A stretch of 41,814 nucleotides of DNA from Balamuthia mandrillaris (GCA_031835245.1 JAVKOQ010000410.1:1-41814); one strand, 5' to 3'. Positions 19,445 through 29,390 are shown, numbered from the stretch's first letter. The notes: generated from the letters alone by a model not told the origin. Numbers and translations are program-made.

Positions 19445-20858
19445 TCATGTTAGCTTTTCAGGTTTGGAAGAGTCAGGCATGAACACGGCGTTTTGACGAG
19501 AAACGAGGATAAGAGAAGAGGAGGAGGAGGAGGGAGAGACAGTAGAAGGAACAGGAAGAGACGCAGCGACGAGCAGTCTTGACCTCAAAGCAAGAGGTCC
19601 TTCCTTCCAACCGGCATGATCCACAGAAATCTTCAGCAGATAAAAGCAAGGATAGGTTCTCTGGAAAGGAAGTGTTTTCAAGGCTGGCTGCAAAGCAGAA
19701 GAAGGCCAATGCAAGACCACTTTTTTCGTCCACGTTGGTGCCCCATGACTTGATTGTCGCTCTTTTTCTTGTAAGTTGCTCATCTCCCCATGTTCTTCTT
19801 TTTCGTTTAGTTTTTCTTTTGCTTGTTCCTCTTTTGTTTGTTCCGTGTTGTTGTGCGTTTCCGTATCACCGCTGTTGCTTTCTGTTGGCCTTTCTTGTGT
19901 TGGCTTGGATGGTGTGAATGGAGCTCGAGTAAAATGAAAGGTTCCTCCATGTATTTCTGCGTTGTGGATCAGCTCTTCTCCTCGCCAGCACTTGTAGATG
20001 AACGAGAACGAGTTTTGCTGAAACACGAAGTGTTCCACGCTTCTCAAAGCTTGTTGCTCATTTCTTTGGTGCTGCACCTCGTTGACAAAAGTGCATCCCT
20101 CAAGAACGTTGCTTCCTTCATCCTCTTCGCCTTCATCGTCACTTGCTTCGCTCTGGCTTGGCGTGAAGCACAGCACCTCCTTCTGCACGTCTTGCTCCTC
20201 GTTGGTCTTACCCTCTGGAGCTTGTTCTTCCTCTTCTTCCTTTGTGTCAGTTTTCTTTTTGTTTGTTCTCCTACTGGTGAACGCTTTCTTCTTCTGTTGT
20301 GTCTGTGTCCTGTTATCCGCTGTTTTCTTTTTATTTGTTCTCCTGTTGGTGAGCCCTTTCTTCTTCTTCTGTGTACTGTTCTTGTTATTAACTTTGGTGT
20401 ATGTTGTGTTGGCTTTCTTTCGTCTCTTCTGCTTTGCTTTGCTCAGCTCTTCTTCTTCTTCTTCCTCCTCTTCTTCATTACCAATGGGATCGTTCTTTCT
20501 TTTTCGTCTTTGCCTCTTTGGCGCTTGGTGCACTTCCTCTTGTGGCTGTTCACCCTTCTTGCCTCGAGGTGCGGCTCTTGGTCCTCTACAAACAACACTT
20601 GCTTGGTGAGAAAAAAAAACGCAGATGAAGAGCAAAGAAGAGAAAGAAAGGAGGAGAAGGAGAAGCAGAAAAAAGAGGTACAAGACACCTTGTTGGAGGA
20701 GAACAGGAAGCCGGCTCCTGCAGGGTGCAGCCGCCACCAGCAAAGTAGTCCCTCAGGCGGGCCTGGAGCTCGTGCTTGAGGCCATTGCACGACAGCTCTC
20801 GTCGTCGCAGCTCCACACGAAGACGCGTGCGGCCCAGAGCCTCCAACCCTGGCTCCAT
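19445..20858 (-). CDS. SAP-domain protein, probably nuclear
   Basis: Exons 20858-20689 and 20585-19445 give 436 residues. The acceptor is taken as TTTGTAG at 20586; CAAG at 20595-20598 is an in-frame alternative. Residues ~5-40 form a SAP motif: LEALGRTRLRVELRRRELS, then GLKHELQARLRDYF, the two-helix fold that binds A/T-rich scaffold DNA. Next comes a Lys/Arg-rich and poly-Glu region with repeated NRRTNKKKT/SRRTNKKKT units, then a more ordered part (VEHFVFQQNSFSFIYKCWRG; EIHGGTFHFTRAPF; KVVLHWPSS; YPCFYLLKISVDHAGW) that I cannot assign. The arrangement fits a chromatin- or RNA-associated nuclear factor. An upstream in-frame Met would add a Thr/His repeat translated from a GT microsatellite and is rejected. 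Confidence 0.85.
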
Positions 20859-20870
20859 GCTTTTCTGTTG

Positions 20871-20873
<3 letters not shown>

Positions 20874-20902
<29 letters not shown>
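20874..20902. repeat. (GT)n microsatellite
   Basis: About 14 tandem GT units lie just 5' of the SAP gene's start. Confidence 0.9.
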
Positions 20903-21112
20903 CTTCCTCTTTAAAGTTTTCGAACAAAGGAGAATGGTCGGTCTGCCAAAGCCAGACCAGCGGAGCCGCTTGTGTTGGTCACCACCACCAACAGAAAAAA
21001 CCCAAGAAAACAAAAAAAGTAGAGAGATCGTTTGTGTCTCTTTTTCCTCCATCACCCACGGAAGGAAGTGAAACCACCACCACCACCATGCTGACTGACC
21101 CAGCAAAGACAG

Positions 21113-21118
<6 letters not shown>

Positions 21119-21154
<36 letters not shown>
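21119..21154. repeat. (GA)n microsatellite
   Basis: About 17 GA units lie upstream of the SAP gene (CT on that gene's sense strand). Confidence 0.9.
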
Positions 21155-21157
<3 letters not shown>

Positions 21158-21198
21158 CAGCATATTATTATTTGCAGGGGGGGTGCTGCTTCAGAGCG

Positions 21199-21340
21199 TA
21201 AATGTGGAGGGTAAAAGGGAGAGACCCCGTTTCCCGGCCAAATGTGGAGGGTAAAAAGGGGTGAAGGTTCCCTCCCAGATTCCGTTTCCCGGCCAAGAAT
21301 GAACTCGAACCTTCACCCCTGTTTACCCTCCACATTTGGC
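21199..21340. repeat. Long hairpin with 34-bp arms plus an extra direct arm copy
   Basis: Left arm 21237-21270 and right arm 21307-21340 are reverse complements at 33 of 34 positions, with a 36-nt loop. The arm begins GCCAAATGTGGAGGGTAAA and ends GGGGTGAAGGTTC. A partial third copy (AATGTGGAGGGTAAAA, 21201) precedes it in direct orientation, and CGTTTCCCGGCCAA occurs twice (21228 and 21283). The structure could be a foldback/MITE-like relic, a small-RNA hairpin precursor or a DNA-binding structure; no transposase is nearby. Confidence 0.8.
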
Positions 21341-21357
21341 TGGCTCCCCCTTGGGAC

Positions 21358-21796
21358 TCAGCTAGCGCCCCCGGAAACTATTGCTGCGGCGTCCTCTTGT
21401 GCCATTCGTGTCCACATTTTGGCCGACTCAACCAAGGCCTCGATTTTCCTGGCCTGCTCCTCGTTAGTTCGTAGCTGCTCCTCGTTTATTTTTTTTTGAT
21501 CTTCGCATGACTTTGTCAAGGCCGCCAGCTTCACGTTCAGTTCCTTCCAGCGCTCCTCCCACAAATCCGTCTCGTCCGAGACGAGCTGGTCGTAAGGGGC
21601 TTGCGCGTTAGTAAAGTCGGCATGAGTCCTGAGGCTCATACCAACACCAAGCGCGGCAGCCATGTCCGTGCCCAATAATACTGGTGCGGTAGCGCTTAAT
21701 AAGGGCTGCGTGTTGTAGTTTACGCGTACTAAGCTGACCACCCTGCGGCGTCGCTTGGCCTCAGGAGGGGAAGGCAGTTGTTCTTGTGGGCGTGTT
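21358..21796 (-). CDS. Small ORF with coiled coil, possible 3' exon (weak)
   Basis: A reading frame open from 21796 to a stop at 21358 codes for a plausible protein end. It has a basic patch PPEAKRRRRVVSLVRV, an Ala/Gly-rich stretch (TDMAAALGVGMSL), a charged coiled coil (ERWKELNVKLAALTKS, EEQLRTNEEQARKIEAL) and a tail AAAIVSGGAS. Composition differs from the antisense shadows seen elsewhere. The first ATG in frame is internal (TDMAAAL), so the start, or upstream exons towards 22300, are unknown. No family is recognised. It may be a real small gene or the remnant of one. Confidence 0.4.
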
Positions 21797-22413
21797 TATT
21801 TACTTCTCTGCTTGACAAAAAAAAAAAGGGTAGAAACGCGGTAGCAACAAAGCAGAACGAGTAGGTCACCCAAGTGTGGCGTGTTTGTTGGTGTTGGTGT
21901 TCGTCTTCTTGCTTCGGTTGGCAAATAAACAAACCGACGCTCAAGGAAATTGTTCTACTCCTCAGGTCGAATTTTTGTCGAGCAGGGGATCACCACGGGA
22001 AGTTGCCGGACGCCCTTTTGGCGGGAAACGTGCTCATTGGCCTGATCAGACAGCCAAAGATCGAGCGTGAGGGATGATCTGAATTCAAACAACAAAGCCG
22101 GTGATCAACCAAACCGATGTGCCACCGGTTCTTCCAACGCTTTGTGGCACGCTGCTCTGTGGTGCTTCAAGATGATCTCAGCCTCTGGCCTTCTTTCCGG
22201 GGCAGAGCATCTTCATTACCGGGTTGAACAGGAGCATGTCGACCACGAGTCGGAGGCCTCCACACCCTTGCCAATCCTGGTTTGTAGGTGAAGAGCTTCT
22301 GAGTTTCACGGATTAACTCAGTAGGGGATGCCGTCTCCACCTTGAACTCTTCCGCACTGTTTGCTGCAGATGTTGGACAGGTACCTATGGAAAAAAGTAT
22401 GGCCCTATTATCA
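21797..22413. other. Unassigned region upstream of the HAP40 gene
   Basis: Short ORFs occur on both strands (plus 22067-22291, minus 22167-22451) but neither shows a family motif, and coding-like composition switches frame. It may hold 5' exons of the minus ORF at 21358-21796 or decayed sequence. GTCGAC occurs once (22238) within it. Confidence 0.4.
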
Positions 22414-22487
22414 TGTCGACATAAAAAACATGATCTTGTGGGAAAAATCAAAATACCAACCAGAAATCAATCTTGTTTTTGTCGACA
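22414..22487 (+). promoter_or_regulatory. Paired TGTCGACA element upstream of the HAP40 gene
   Basis: Exact TGTCGACA copies lie at 22414-22421 and 22480-22487. The proximal one is only 16 bp from the ATG at 22504, which implies a very short 5' leader or a site inside it. Confidence 0.65.
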
Positions 22488-22503
22488 ATTACAACAAAAG
22501 AAG

Positions 22504-22978
22504 ATGGAAAACGAAGAAGAATGGGAAGCAACTGCGCAACCGCCACAAGACGTTCCGTTTTATCGCTCGTACAAGGCTATCGCCTCCAAGTTGAACAAAA
22601 GGTACCACAACAACAATACTTTCGTGCCAGTCCATTTTATTTTATTTACATTTCTTTTCAATCAATCGACTTGTGTTCTTTTCTGTAGGAGAGTTTTCTT
22701 TAGAAAAGCTCCATTTGAGACCAGCCGCGAGGAGCTTTCGAACTGGGTGGACATTCTACGACGGGAGGGAAACGACGTCTACGCAGCATTCGCTTGCTTG
22801 GCTTTGGCGCGCTGCGAAAACGCGTTGGGCTTGGAGAGCAAAGAGGCCAGAACCTTTGTGGAAGCTGGTCTCTGCTACGCCTTCTTCTGCACTTTCTACT
22901 TTCTACTTTCTTCTGTCTTCTTTCTGTCTCCTGTCTTCTTTCCTTCTTCCTTCTCCTTTCGTTTTCTTCTGTCTTCTA

Positions 22979-23064
<86 letters not shown>

Positions 23065-24831
23065 CTCTCTTTTGACCCTTTGGAACCAAAACGAAAACAG
23101 GACATGGCTTTTGGGACGCAGAACTAGAGCTTGAAGAGGCTCAACATTTCAGCATGGAGGATAGTGTTTGCTACGCCATCGACTGCTATACGTGGGCCAT
23201 CAAAGTACACCTTCTATTCCTGCTCCTTCTCGCCTTCTTTTTTGCTTATTGCTTCTCTGTTCTTTATCTTTGTTGCTTCATTTTTTTTTGAAAAGATTTA
23301 CCTCAAACAACGTAAAGAAGAGTTAGCGGCTGTTCTGTTTTTCGAAATGGCATCCTTTCTAAAAGTACGGTTTTTTGTGTGCGTGTGTCTGTGTTGGTTA
23401 ATCTTTCTATTTCAGTGTTGCATTCGCTGTTTTTCCTTCTTCTGGTTCTTCGATGTTTCTGCTTATTCTTCTTCTTCTTGTTCTTCTTCTTCTTCTTTTT
23501 TCCTTTCTTCTCCTTCTTCTCATTTATGGTCTACTGTATGTTCTTATTCTTTTATAGCAAATGCGCAAGTTTGCAGAAGCGGAATTGTACTTCAAAGAAG
23601 CTGCTCGCTTGCAAGAAGCAAAGTCTCCTACTGCTGCTATTCATTCAACTTTAGAAGCTCTTAGTTGCCTTATTCATCAAAGTTGGTATTTTGTAAACTT
23701 CTTGTTTGCTTCTATTGCTTTGGTATTGTAAAACTTTTATATGTATGTGCAATGTAGGGTACTATCATGAAGCCATCCACACAGCAAGACATCTAGCAAA
23801 ACTAACTCACCTTGCTCCTGATCCATATGGTACCTTATCCTTTTTACTTCTTTTTCTTTTTTTTTTTTTTCTGACGTTGAAGTTTTTAAATGATGAAGAT
23901 ATGGAAGATATCGACGTTGCGACAAATGCGCAACAACGACAACAACAAAGTAACTCATCGCAGACGGTTACACCCACAACGACTGCATCTTCCAAAAGCT
24001 CTTCTTCTGCGAAAACAACAGCAAGCAGAATCTTTGCACGAAGAAGACGAAGTCTAAGTTCAGCTATAGAAAAAGAAGACATTCCAGAGAGACGCGAGAA
24101 CACTGTTCTAGGCCTGCTTTCTCGGGAAGATTTGACTTCCTCGACAACCTTACCGGCAGCAACACTGAGTTCAGTTTCGTCGTCGCCCTCTTCTTCAAAA
24201 TCTGTATCTCCATTTACTTCATTTGCCTTGCAACTTGCTGAAGACGGACAAGTAACCCTCTTTTTGTTGCACCTTCTTTTGGTACTCTTCAACTTTCTTT
24301 GCCTTTTTCTTGCTTCGCTTTTCTTTCTTTTTTTTTCTCTCCTTTCATCTATTTTTCCTTGTTTTTTTTTTTGTTTCTAATGCTGCATTCTTTTATTTTT
24401 ACAGAGAGACATTCGAACGGCACAAGCAATGGTGAATGAGATGAAGCAAGTGCGAATGAAGCAGGAAGAGCAAAACGACGCACAGGCCCGTGATCTGTTT
24501 GAAGAGGAGACTTCTTTGCCTTGGTCCATCTCTGGGGATACTTCGCTCTGCTTTGCTTTGCAATCCCTTTTGGTTTCTTTCTTCTCCTTTCCCTTCTCCT
24601 TCTCCTTCTCCTCGTTAATGTTGCTTTCTTTATAAATAGGACGTATTTCAACGAAGAGATGTGTCTATGGTGAACCAGTTGAGAGAAGAACTTTGGCCTT
24701 TCCTCAATCAACTGCAATGGGATCTATTTCAACTGCTACTCCGGGACATGGAGCACCAAATTCTCTTTTCATCTTCTTGTAACAAGTGGTTACGGCAATC
24801 GCTTGCAGCTTCAAAGAAAGAACAACTTTAG
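22504..24831 (+). CDS. F8A1: HAP40 / F8A homologue (40-kDa huntingtin-associated protein)
   Basis: Nine exons (22504-22601, 22689-22867, 23101-23204, 23296-23364, 23558-23681, 23758-23829, 23899-24251, 24405-24572, 24640-24831) join in phase for 452 residues. HAP40 is a TPR-like helical protein that binds huntingtin and links it to Rab5 endosomes. Matching segments, recalled from the animal protein: YRSYKAIASKLNKRRVFFRK near the N-terminus, YAAFACLALARCENALG, the helix-turn repeats AEAELYFKEAARLQEA and AAIHSTLEALSCLI, then TSLCFALQSLL and MVNQLREELWPFLNQLQ at the C-terminus. Exon 7 inserts a Ser/Thr/Gln-rich, probably disordered stretch, where animal HAP40 has a Pro-rich loop. Intron 2 carries long (CT)n tracts. 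Confidence 0.88.
22981..23062 (+). repeat. (CT)n microsatellite in HAP40 intron 2
   Basis: About 80 nt of nearly pure CT, interrupted twice, lies directly upstream of the acceptor AAAACAG. Confidence 0.95.
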
Positions 24832-25440
24832 AGATAGAAAAGAAAAAGAAATGAGAAAAAGAAGAGATGACAAATACAGTAAACCTTTAAATCACAACAA
24901 TAATTCCAAACACTTCTCTCCGCGTTTCCACTCGAAGACGAAGCACCATCATCTTCATCATCGCATTTCTTCGCGGCTGCCGCCTCAAAGGACGCCCAAA
25001 TGAGTTCATTTACATCAAAATCCTCCACAACCGAATCATCGCATTCTTCGGTAATGCGATCGGAGAGCTGACAAGCCAGTCTATTAGTCATTATAGCTCC
25101 ATTGGACATTCCTGTGGCAAATATGGAGCCCACGTCGAGGCAAAGGTTGTCCTGAAGATGATCCAGAAGGACGCGGATGAAATGAACGTCGTCCACGTTT
25201 AGGCGAGCAGAAGGGTGGCAGCACTTGCCGTTCCAGGTTAGGATGCCTGCCACGCTCCATCCCTCTGGATAGACCACTATGAAGCCGTGCTTGTCTGCTG
25301 TTTCGTCCTGTTGTTTGAAAGAAAGAGATGAGAGAAGGGAAATGAGAGTGAGAGAGGGAAAGGATAGAAGTACCTGCCATAGGTTCCTTGCCACTCCTCG
25401 TTGTTCTCATGGCGGCTTTGGAAGTGGCAAGCAAGCCCAA
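24828..25440 (-). pseudogene. PHB-depolymerase/LpqC-like esterase fragment
   Basis: The main exon 25307-24828 codes DKHGFIVVYPEGW, then NVDDVHFIRVLLDHLQ and FATGMSNGAIMTNRLACQLS. These are the hallmarks of the bacterial-type poly(3-hydroxybutyrate) depolymerase / feruloyl esterase (LpqC) alpha/beta-hydrolases, with the nucleophile in GMSNG. The N-terminal strands and the HG oxyanion motif are not found upstream; a possible 5' exon (25440-25374) gives only MRTTRSGKEP. After ACQLSDRI the sequence turns into an Asp/Ser-rich tail and ends in poly-Phe, so the catalytic Asp and His are absent. The 3' end touches the HAP40 stop. I read it as a truncated gene copy; an expressed short variant is possible. 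Family members act on polyesters and esters, usually secreted. Confidence 0.65.
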
Positions 25441-26073
25441 CGAACCGCTCTATATTTTACTATAGAGCAGCAAAGAGACAGCTGAAAGAATTGCCCACTG
25501 TCAAGCAACTATCTTTGGAACCTTTTGGGATATCACCAGCAGGTCTTTTGATGATGTGGCCTTGGAGCATGGCGATACGACCTATGGGGGAACGTAGACA
25601 ACAACAGGTCTGTTTCGGCCGTCAGGCGCGCTCACTTGACCTTCTGTGGAAGTGCGCGGTTTATAAAGGCCTTCTCCTTCTGTCGATAGCCCACAGCCTT
25701 CAGAAGAAGAAGAGCCTTCTGCTCTCCTCTCTTCCGTCCTCTGCTCTCTGCTCTCTGCTCTCTGCTTCTCTGCTCCTCTCTCCTCGCTCCTCTCTCCTCT
25801 CTGCTCTCCTCTCTGTCCAACAACAAAATAAAAAATAAAGTTTTAATAGCTCCACTAAAACTTCTTCTACTTCCTCGTTTCCTTTTCTTCTTCTTGTTCT
25901 ACTTCTTCTGCTTCTTCTTCTTCTTCTTGTTCTTGTTCTTGTTCTTCTTCTTCTTCTTCTTCTTCTTCTTCTTCTTCTTCTTCTGCTTCTCCTCCCCCAT
26001 TCTTCTTCTTTATCTTCTTCCTCTTCAAACGAAGGTGATTCACTCTGTTTGCAGTTGTCAGCAACAATATTAT
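25441..26073. other. Intergenic region with CTT microsatellite and TATA-like palindrome
   Basis: GGTTTATAAAGG at about 25659 is a palindromic TATA-like site usable on either strand. ORFs on both strands cross 25400-25620: plus SKETAERIAHCQATIF and minus MLQGHIIKRPAGDIPK. Neither is recognisable and they overlap antisense, so no gene is called. 25880-25985 is (CTT)n/(GTTCTT)n. The 3' part is the 3' flank of the GOLGA7/ERF4-like gene. Confidence 0.5.
25905..25985. repeat. (CTT)n microsatellite
   Basis: CTT units mixed with GTT units run for about 80 nt, downstream of a minus-strand gene. Confidence 0.9.
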
Positions 26074-26386
26074 CTAGTCTATACCTCCAAGCATGGCTGA
26101 TTCTTGGTAGGACGTTACTTTAGGAGAATGACGGTTGCGACCCAACAAAGAGGCCTCTTCTCCTAATTCCTCCTCTTCCTCTTCTTCCAGTGTTGACGTT
26201 GTGTTGGTGGGTCGAAGTGTTGACTCTTCACCAGTAAAATAAGATGTGCTCGTGGTTGAGGAAGATGCACTCCGCTCATGTCCGCTTCTTGCTCTGTCTC
26301 CATCCGCTTTTGTAATTGACCATAAATGAGAGTGAGCGAAGGAGAGAACGAGAGTGAACGATATTGAGAGAGAGGCGCGAGAGTAA

Positions 26387-26424
<38 letters not shown>

Positions 26425-26554
26425 TACCTCTGTAAGATATTTTAATATACACTCGTTCTACTGTTGGAGAGAAACTAAATCGAATGTCATGAGCGGCATA
26501 TCTGTTCCACGATGAAGAGTATTGACATATTAGTCGTTAAACAGAGAAGAACGT

Positions 26555-26600
<46 letters not shown>

Positions 26601-27235
26601 AGAGGAATTACAGAAAACAACAGAGAGTTGCGAGAGAAAGAAAGAGAGAGAGAGAGAGAGAAAGAGAGAGAGTAGACAAAGGAACATTGAAGAGCGGAGA
26701 GCCACCTCGGATTCAAATCCGTTTCAAAGTACTGCTTGATCTGAGAACGGGCGCGCAGCATTTCGTTCTTGATGTCGCTGTTCAGGTATGACACATAGCA
26801 ACAGGTGCAGAGGAGGCTGAGCCCACAGGTCAAACAGCAGAGACAACAGAGGCAACACACTTGAGAGTTCTTGCTCTCCTCTTTGTCCACCACGGGATAC
26901 CACAGCCCGTCGACGTTCTTGATGATGTCCTCCCACTCCTCCTTGCTTATGTAGGGCGACAAGACCTGTGGGTAAGTGGCCTCAAACATGCCTTTGTGTT
27001 TTGTTGTTTCCAAAGATGAGTTGAATGCAAAAAAAAAAATCAAGTAGCGAGCCAAAAAAAAAAAGAGTAGCGACCACCCACCGGGTCGATTGTCCGCCGT
27101 GGCGAGTTCGTCGCTGACCATTCCGGAGGCCATGAGACCACTGGGATGCAGCATCAACAGAACGTAGGTCTCGTCCTCGTCCTCCTCCTCGTCCGAGTGG
27201 TAGGGCCTGTAAGCAGCCGAGGGACTGGCTTCCAT
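26074..27235 (-). CDS. GOLGA7: GOLGA7/ERF4-like protein (palmitoyltransferase cofactor family)
   Basis: Exons 27235-27082, 26991-26706, 26501-26428 and 26306-26074 join in phase for 248 residues. The core (about residues 53-172) fits the Golgin A7/ERF4 domain: TYPQVLSPYISKEEWEDIIK, then NVDGLWYP, a Cys-rich hydrophobic helix (CCLCCLCCLTCGLSLLCTCC), and after it QIKQYFETDLNPR plus FSFSPTVERVYIKISYR. In animals and yeast this domain stabilises and activates DHHC palmitoyltransferases of the ZDHHC9/Erf2 type that modify Ras, at Golgi or ER membranes. The Cys run is unusually long and could itself be acylated. N- and C-terminal extensions are acidic; the tail has EEASLLG, a dileucine-like sorting motif. 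Introns contain (CT)n on the sense strand. Confidence 0.82.
26396..26671 (-). repeat. (GA)n tracts in introns of the GOLGA7-like gene
   Basis: GA runs at about 26396-26418, 26559-26595 and 26642-26670 lie in introns 3 and 2. On the gene's sense strand they read (CT)n, i.e. expanded polypyrimidine tracts. Confidence 0.85.
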
Positions 27236-27718
27236 TTTTTTTCTTTCTTCTTCTTTCTTTTTTTTTTTTATAATTTTTATTATTTCTTTGCATTGCCTAA
27301 TTTAGTTTTTCTATAATCAACATAATAGATAAATACGAGGCTATGAGGCGCAACAAACCCGATCTCTCCCAAATTATTGCAGATCTGATCGATTATCGAT
27401 AATTCTATCGACACCACAAAACTGAGATTTTATTTCTTGCCGCCTTAAAATTTCTTGAGGCGACCTAAAATTTGTTTGGTGGTGCACCGCCAGTTTAGCC
27501 TGGAAAGGGTCCCTCCCCCTTCCATTGGAGGTGTTTGAAGCGAGGGGGAGGGGGTCTTAGGAGTGCATGTTAACTGCGTGGACAAGGAGGCCTCGTCGTT
27601 CATTGGGCGTGGTCAATGAGGGAACGATCTGAGTCCCACCAAACGCTTGGCTTTATCAAACTTTATTGTGGTGAAAAGGTGGGGGGAAAAGAAAGCGATC
27701 ATGGCGAAAAGAGAGGAG

Positions 27719-27758
<40 letters not shown>

Positions 27759-27794
27759 AAAAACTCGCTCAGTGGTGCGAAAGGCGGAGATGCT
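27236..27794. other. Intergenic region between Tra2-like 3' end and GOLGA7-like 5' end
   Basis: Both flanking genes read leftwards. TATCGACA (27406-27413), one mismatch from the TGTCGACA element, lies 170 bp before the GOLGA7-like start. A G/C hairpin lies at 27511-27552 and a (GA)n tract at 27724-27756. No gene is seen. Confidence 0.55.
27511..27552. repeat. Polypurine/polypyrimidine hairpin
   Basis: CCCTCCCCCT (27511-27520) and AGGGGGAGGG (27543-27552) are exact reverse complements with a 22-nt loop. The mirror-like G/A tract could also form a triplex or quadruplex. Confidence 0.6.
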
Positions 27795-28179
27795 TTAACT
27801 CCTTCGAGGACTTCTGCTGCGGCTCCTTCTGCTTCGCCTGCTATATCCAGGCGAAGGTGACCTTCTACTGTAGCCAGGCGAAGGAGATCTTCGGCTGCTA
27901 CCACCGCCGCCGCTGCGATAGGGGTGATACCTTTCAGAGTAACCGCCTCCATAACCACCACCGGCATAGCCCCCGCCGCCTCCATAGTAACCACCGTAGG
28001 CACCATAGCCACCGCCGTAGCCAATGTAAGCGCCGCCATAGGCGCCACCGCTGGGGTAGCCTCGGGAGGGGCCTGACCTACGTCTGTTTCTGTCTTGGCC
28101 CATGTAGTGGCCTGGAGTTGGGGATCTCGGTCGGTTCCGCTTTGACTGTGTATGGGATAGAAAGGAGTGAGGAGAAGAA

Positions 28180-28217
<38 letters not shown>

Positions 28218-29390
28218 AAAAATGTGAGTCCATAAGGAACAGAAAATGTTGGAAGAGGAAGAGAGTGAAAGAGGAGGCAAAGTTGCAGGTTGATTTGGTT
28301 GGGGTTGCTGGCTTGAGAGTTGAAAACAAAATAAAAAGCAACAGCAGATGATTTCTTGAATTGTGTTGTTGGTATTGTTGGTTGTTGCGAATTGGTTTGA
28401 AGCTCTCTTGAATTTTTGTTGTTGATTTGCTGGTGTTGCAAATAAACTTGAAGTGGTTGTTGGTAGCAAAGTGATAGGGCTGATGGATGATTTGCCTTTT
28501 CTTTTTCTTGAAATTGGTTTGGTTGGTGTTGTTGTTGTCGTTGTTGTGGTGGTGGTTGCTAAAGGAAAGCTTTGCAAGAAAAGAAATTTGTTTGTTGCAG
28601 AGGTGTTGATTTTCTCTCTTGGCTTCAACAATGTGGCTGTCAGTTGAAATAAAGCCGGCTGCAACGAAAGAAGAAAAGCAAATAAAAAACAGAATATTTG
28701 CTCCTCTTTCTTCAGCAACGCCGATAAGGTGCGCGGTGAAGAAAAACAAGAAGATCACAAGACAAAAAACAAGAACGCCAAATTGTGAAGGCAAAAAGTT
28801 GAGAGAGAAGAACGAGCGCGAGAGGAGAAGGAGAGAAGGAAAATGGGTGAAACGGATGCAAGCAAGAAAAGAGAGAGAACACAAAACAAACCTTCTCCAC
28901 GACAATGCTTCTTCCGTCCAAGTCCGTACGGTTGGTCTTCTCAAGGGCATAGTCCGCCGCCGCGGCCGACTCCATGGTGACAAAGGCAAAGCCCCGGGAC
29001 TCGCGCGTGCGAGGATCCTTCACGATGGACACGCTCACCACCCCGCCATAGGGCGAGAACTTTCGCTCAATGTCTGGCTCGCGGGTGCGCAGGGAAAGCC
29101 CGGTTATGTAGAGAGTGTCCCCCGCGTTGGAGGAGTGGCCACGCTCTCCGCTGCGAGGTGGGGGAGAGCGAGAGTAGGAACGGCCGCGATGACCCCGGTC
29201 GCGAGGCGAGCGCGAACGAGAGCGGGAATAGGGGGAACGACCACGATCCGAACGAGGTGGAGGGGAACGGCCACCACGATCACCGCCGCCACGAGGAGAG
29301 CGAGGGGGAGGTGTGGGGGAGCGTTGTGGACGTTGTGACTGGGGGTGATGATCGTCGGCTGGATAAGCAGAGGAGGATTTGTGGGGGCTT
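27795..29390 (-). CDS. TRA2: Transformer-2-like SR splicing factor (5' end incomplete)
   Basis: Exons 29390-28892 and 28145-27795 are secure; a short first coding exon further upstream is needed because exon 2 starts after an acceptor (AATAATAG) and has no Met. An N-terminal RS region (RSPTPPPRSPRGGGDRGG, YSRSRSRSPRDRG) is followed by one RRM with RNP2 LYITGL and RNP1 RGFAFVTM, then SKRNRPRSPTPGHYMGQDR. That linker is the signature after the RRM of Tra2 proteins (KRPHTPTPGIYMG in animals). The tail is Gly/Tyr-rich and ends in RS repeats (SPSPGYSRRS twice, RSRRSRSRSPRRS). This is a nuclear regulator of splice-site choice that binds GA-rich RNA. The intron is ~746 nt, the longest in the window. 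Confidence 0.88.
28181..28215 (-). repeat. (GA)n tract in the Tra2-like intron
   Basis: About 17 GA units, CT on the sense strand, lie about 36-70 nt before the acceptor of exon 3. Confidence 0.9.

Larger units (their letters stand above)
20859..21357. other. Gene-free region with microsatellites and hairpin
   Basis: This is the 5' flank of the SAP gene (-). It holds a (GT)n tract, a (GA)n tract and the long hairpin annotated separately. Short ORFs on both strands contain only repeat translation. No gene is seen. Confidence 0.6.

Noticed and set aside
20859-20927. N-terminal extension of the SAP protein (MFENFKEEDTHTHTH)
   Set aside because: The residues are translation of the GT microsatellite; the SAP motif starts right after the downstream Met.
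21307-21340. tRNA-like B-box (GGTTCGAGTTC on the minus strand) inside the hairpin
   Set aside because: No matching A-box, no cloverleaf and no acceptor stem could be drawn, so neither a tRNA nor a tRNA-derived SINE is supported.
25401-25838. 145-codon plus ORF and overlapping short ORFs near 25410-25620
   Set aside because: Plus and minus frames both look partly coding (SKETAERIAHCQATIF against MLQGHIIKRPAGDIPK) and cannot both be real. The longest ORF ends in CTCT-repeat translation. Left unassigned.
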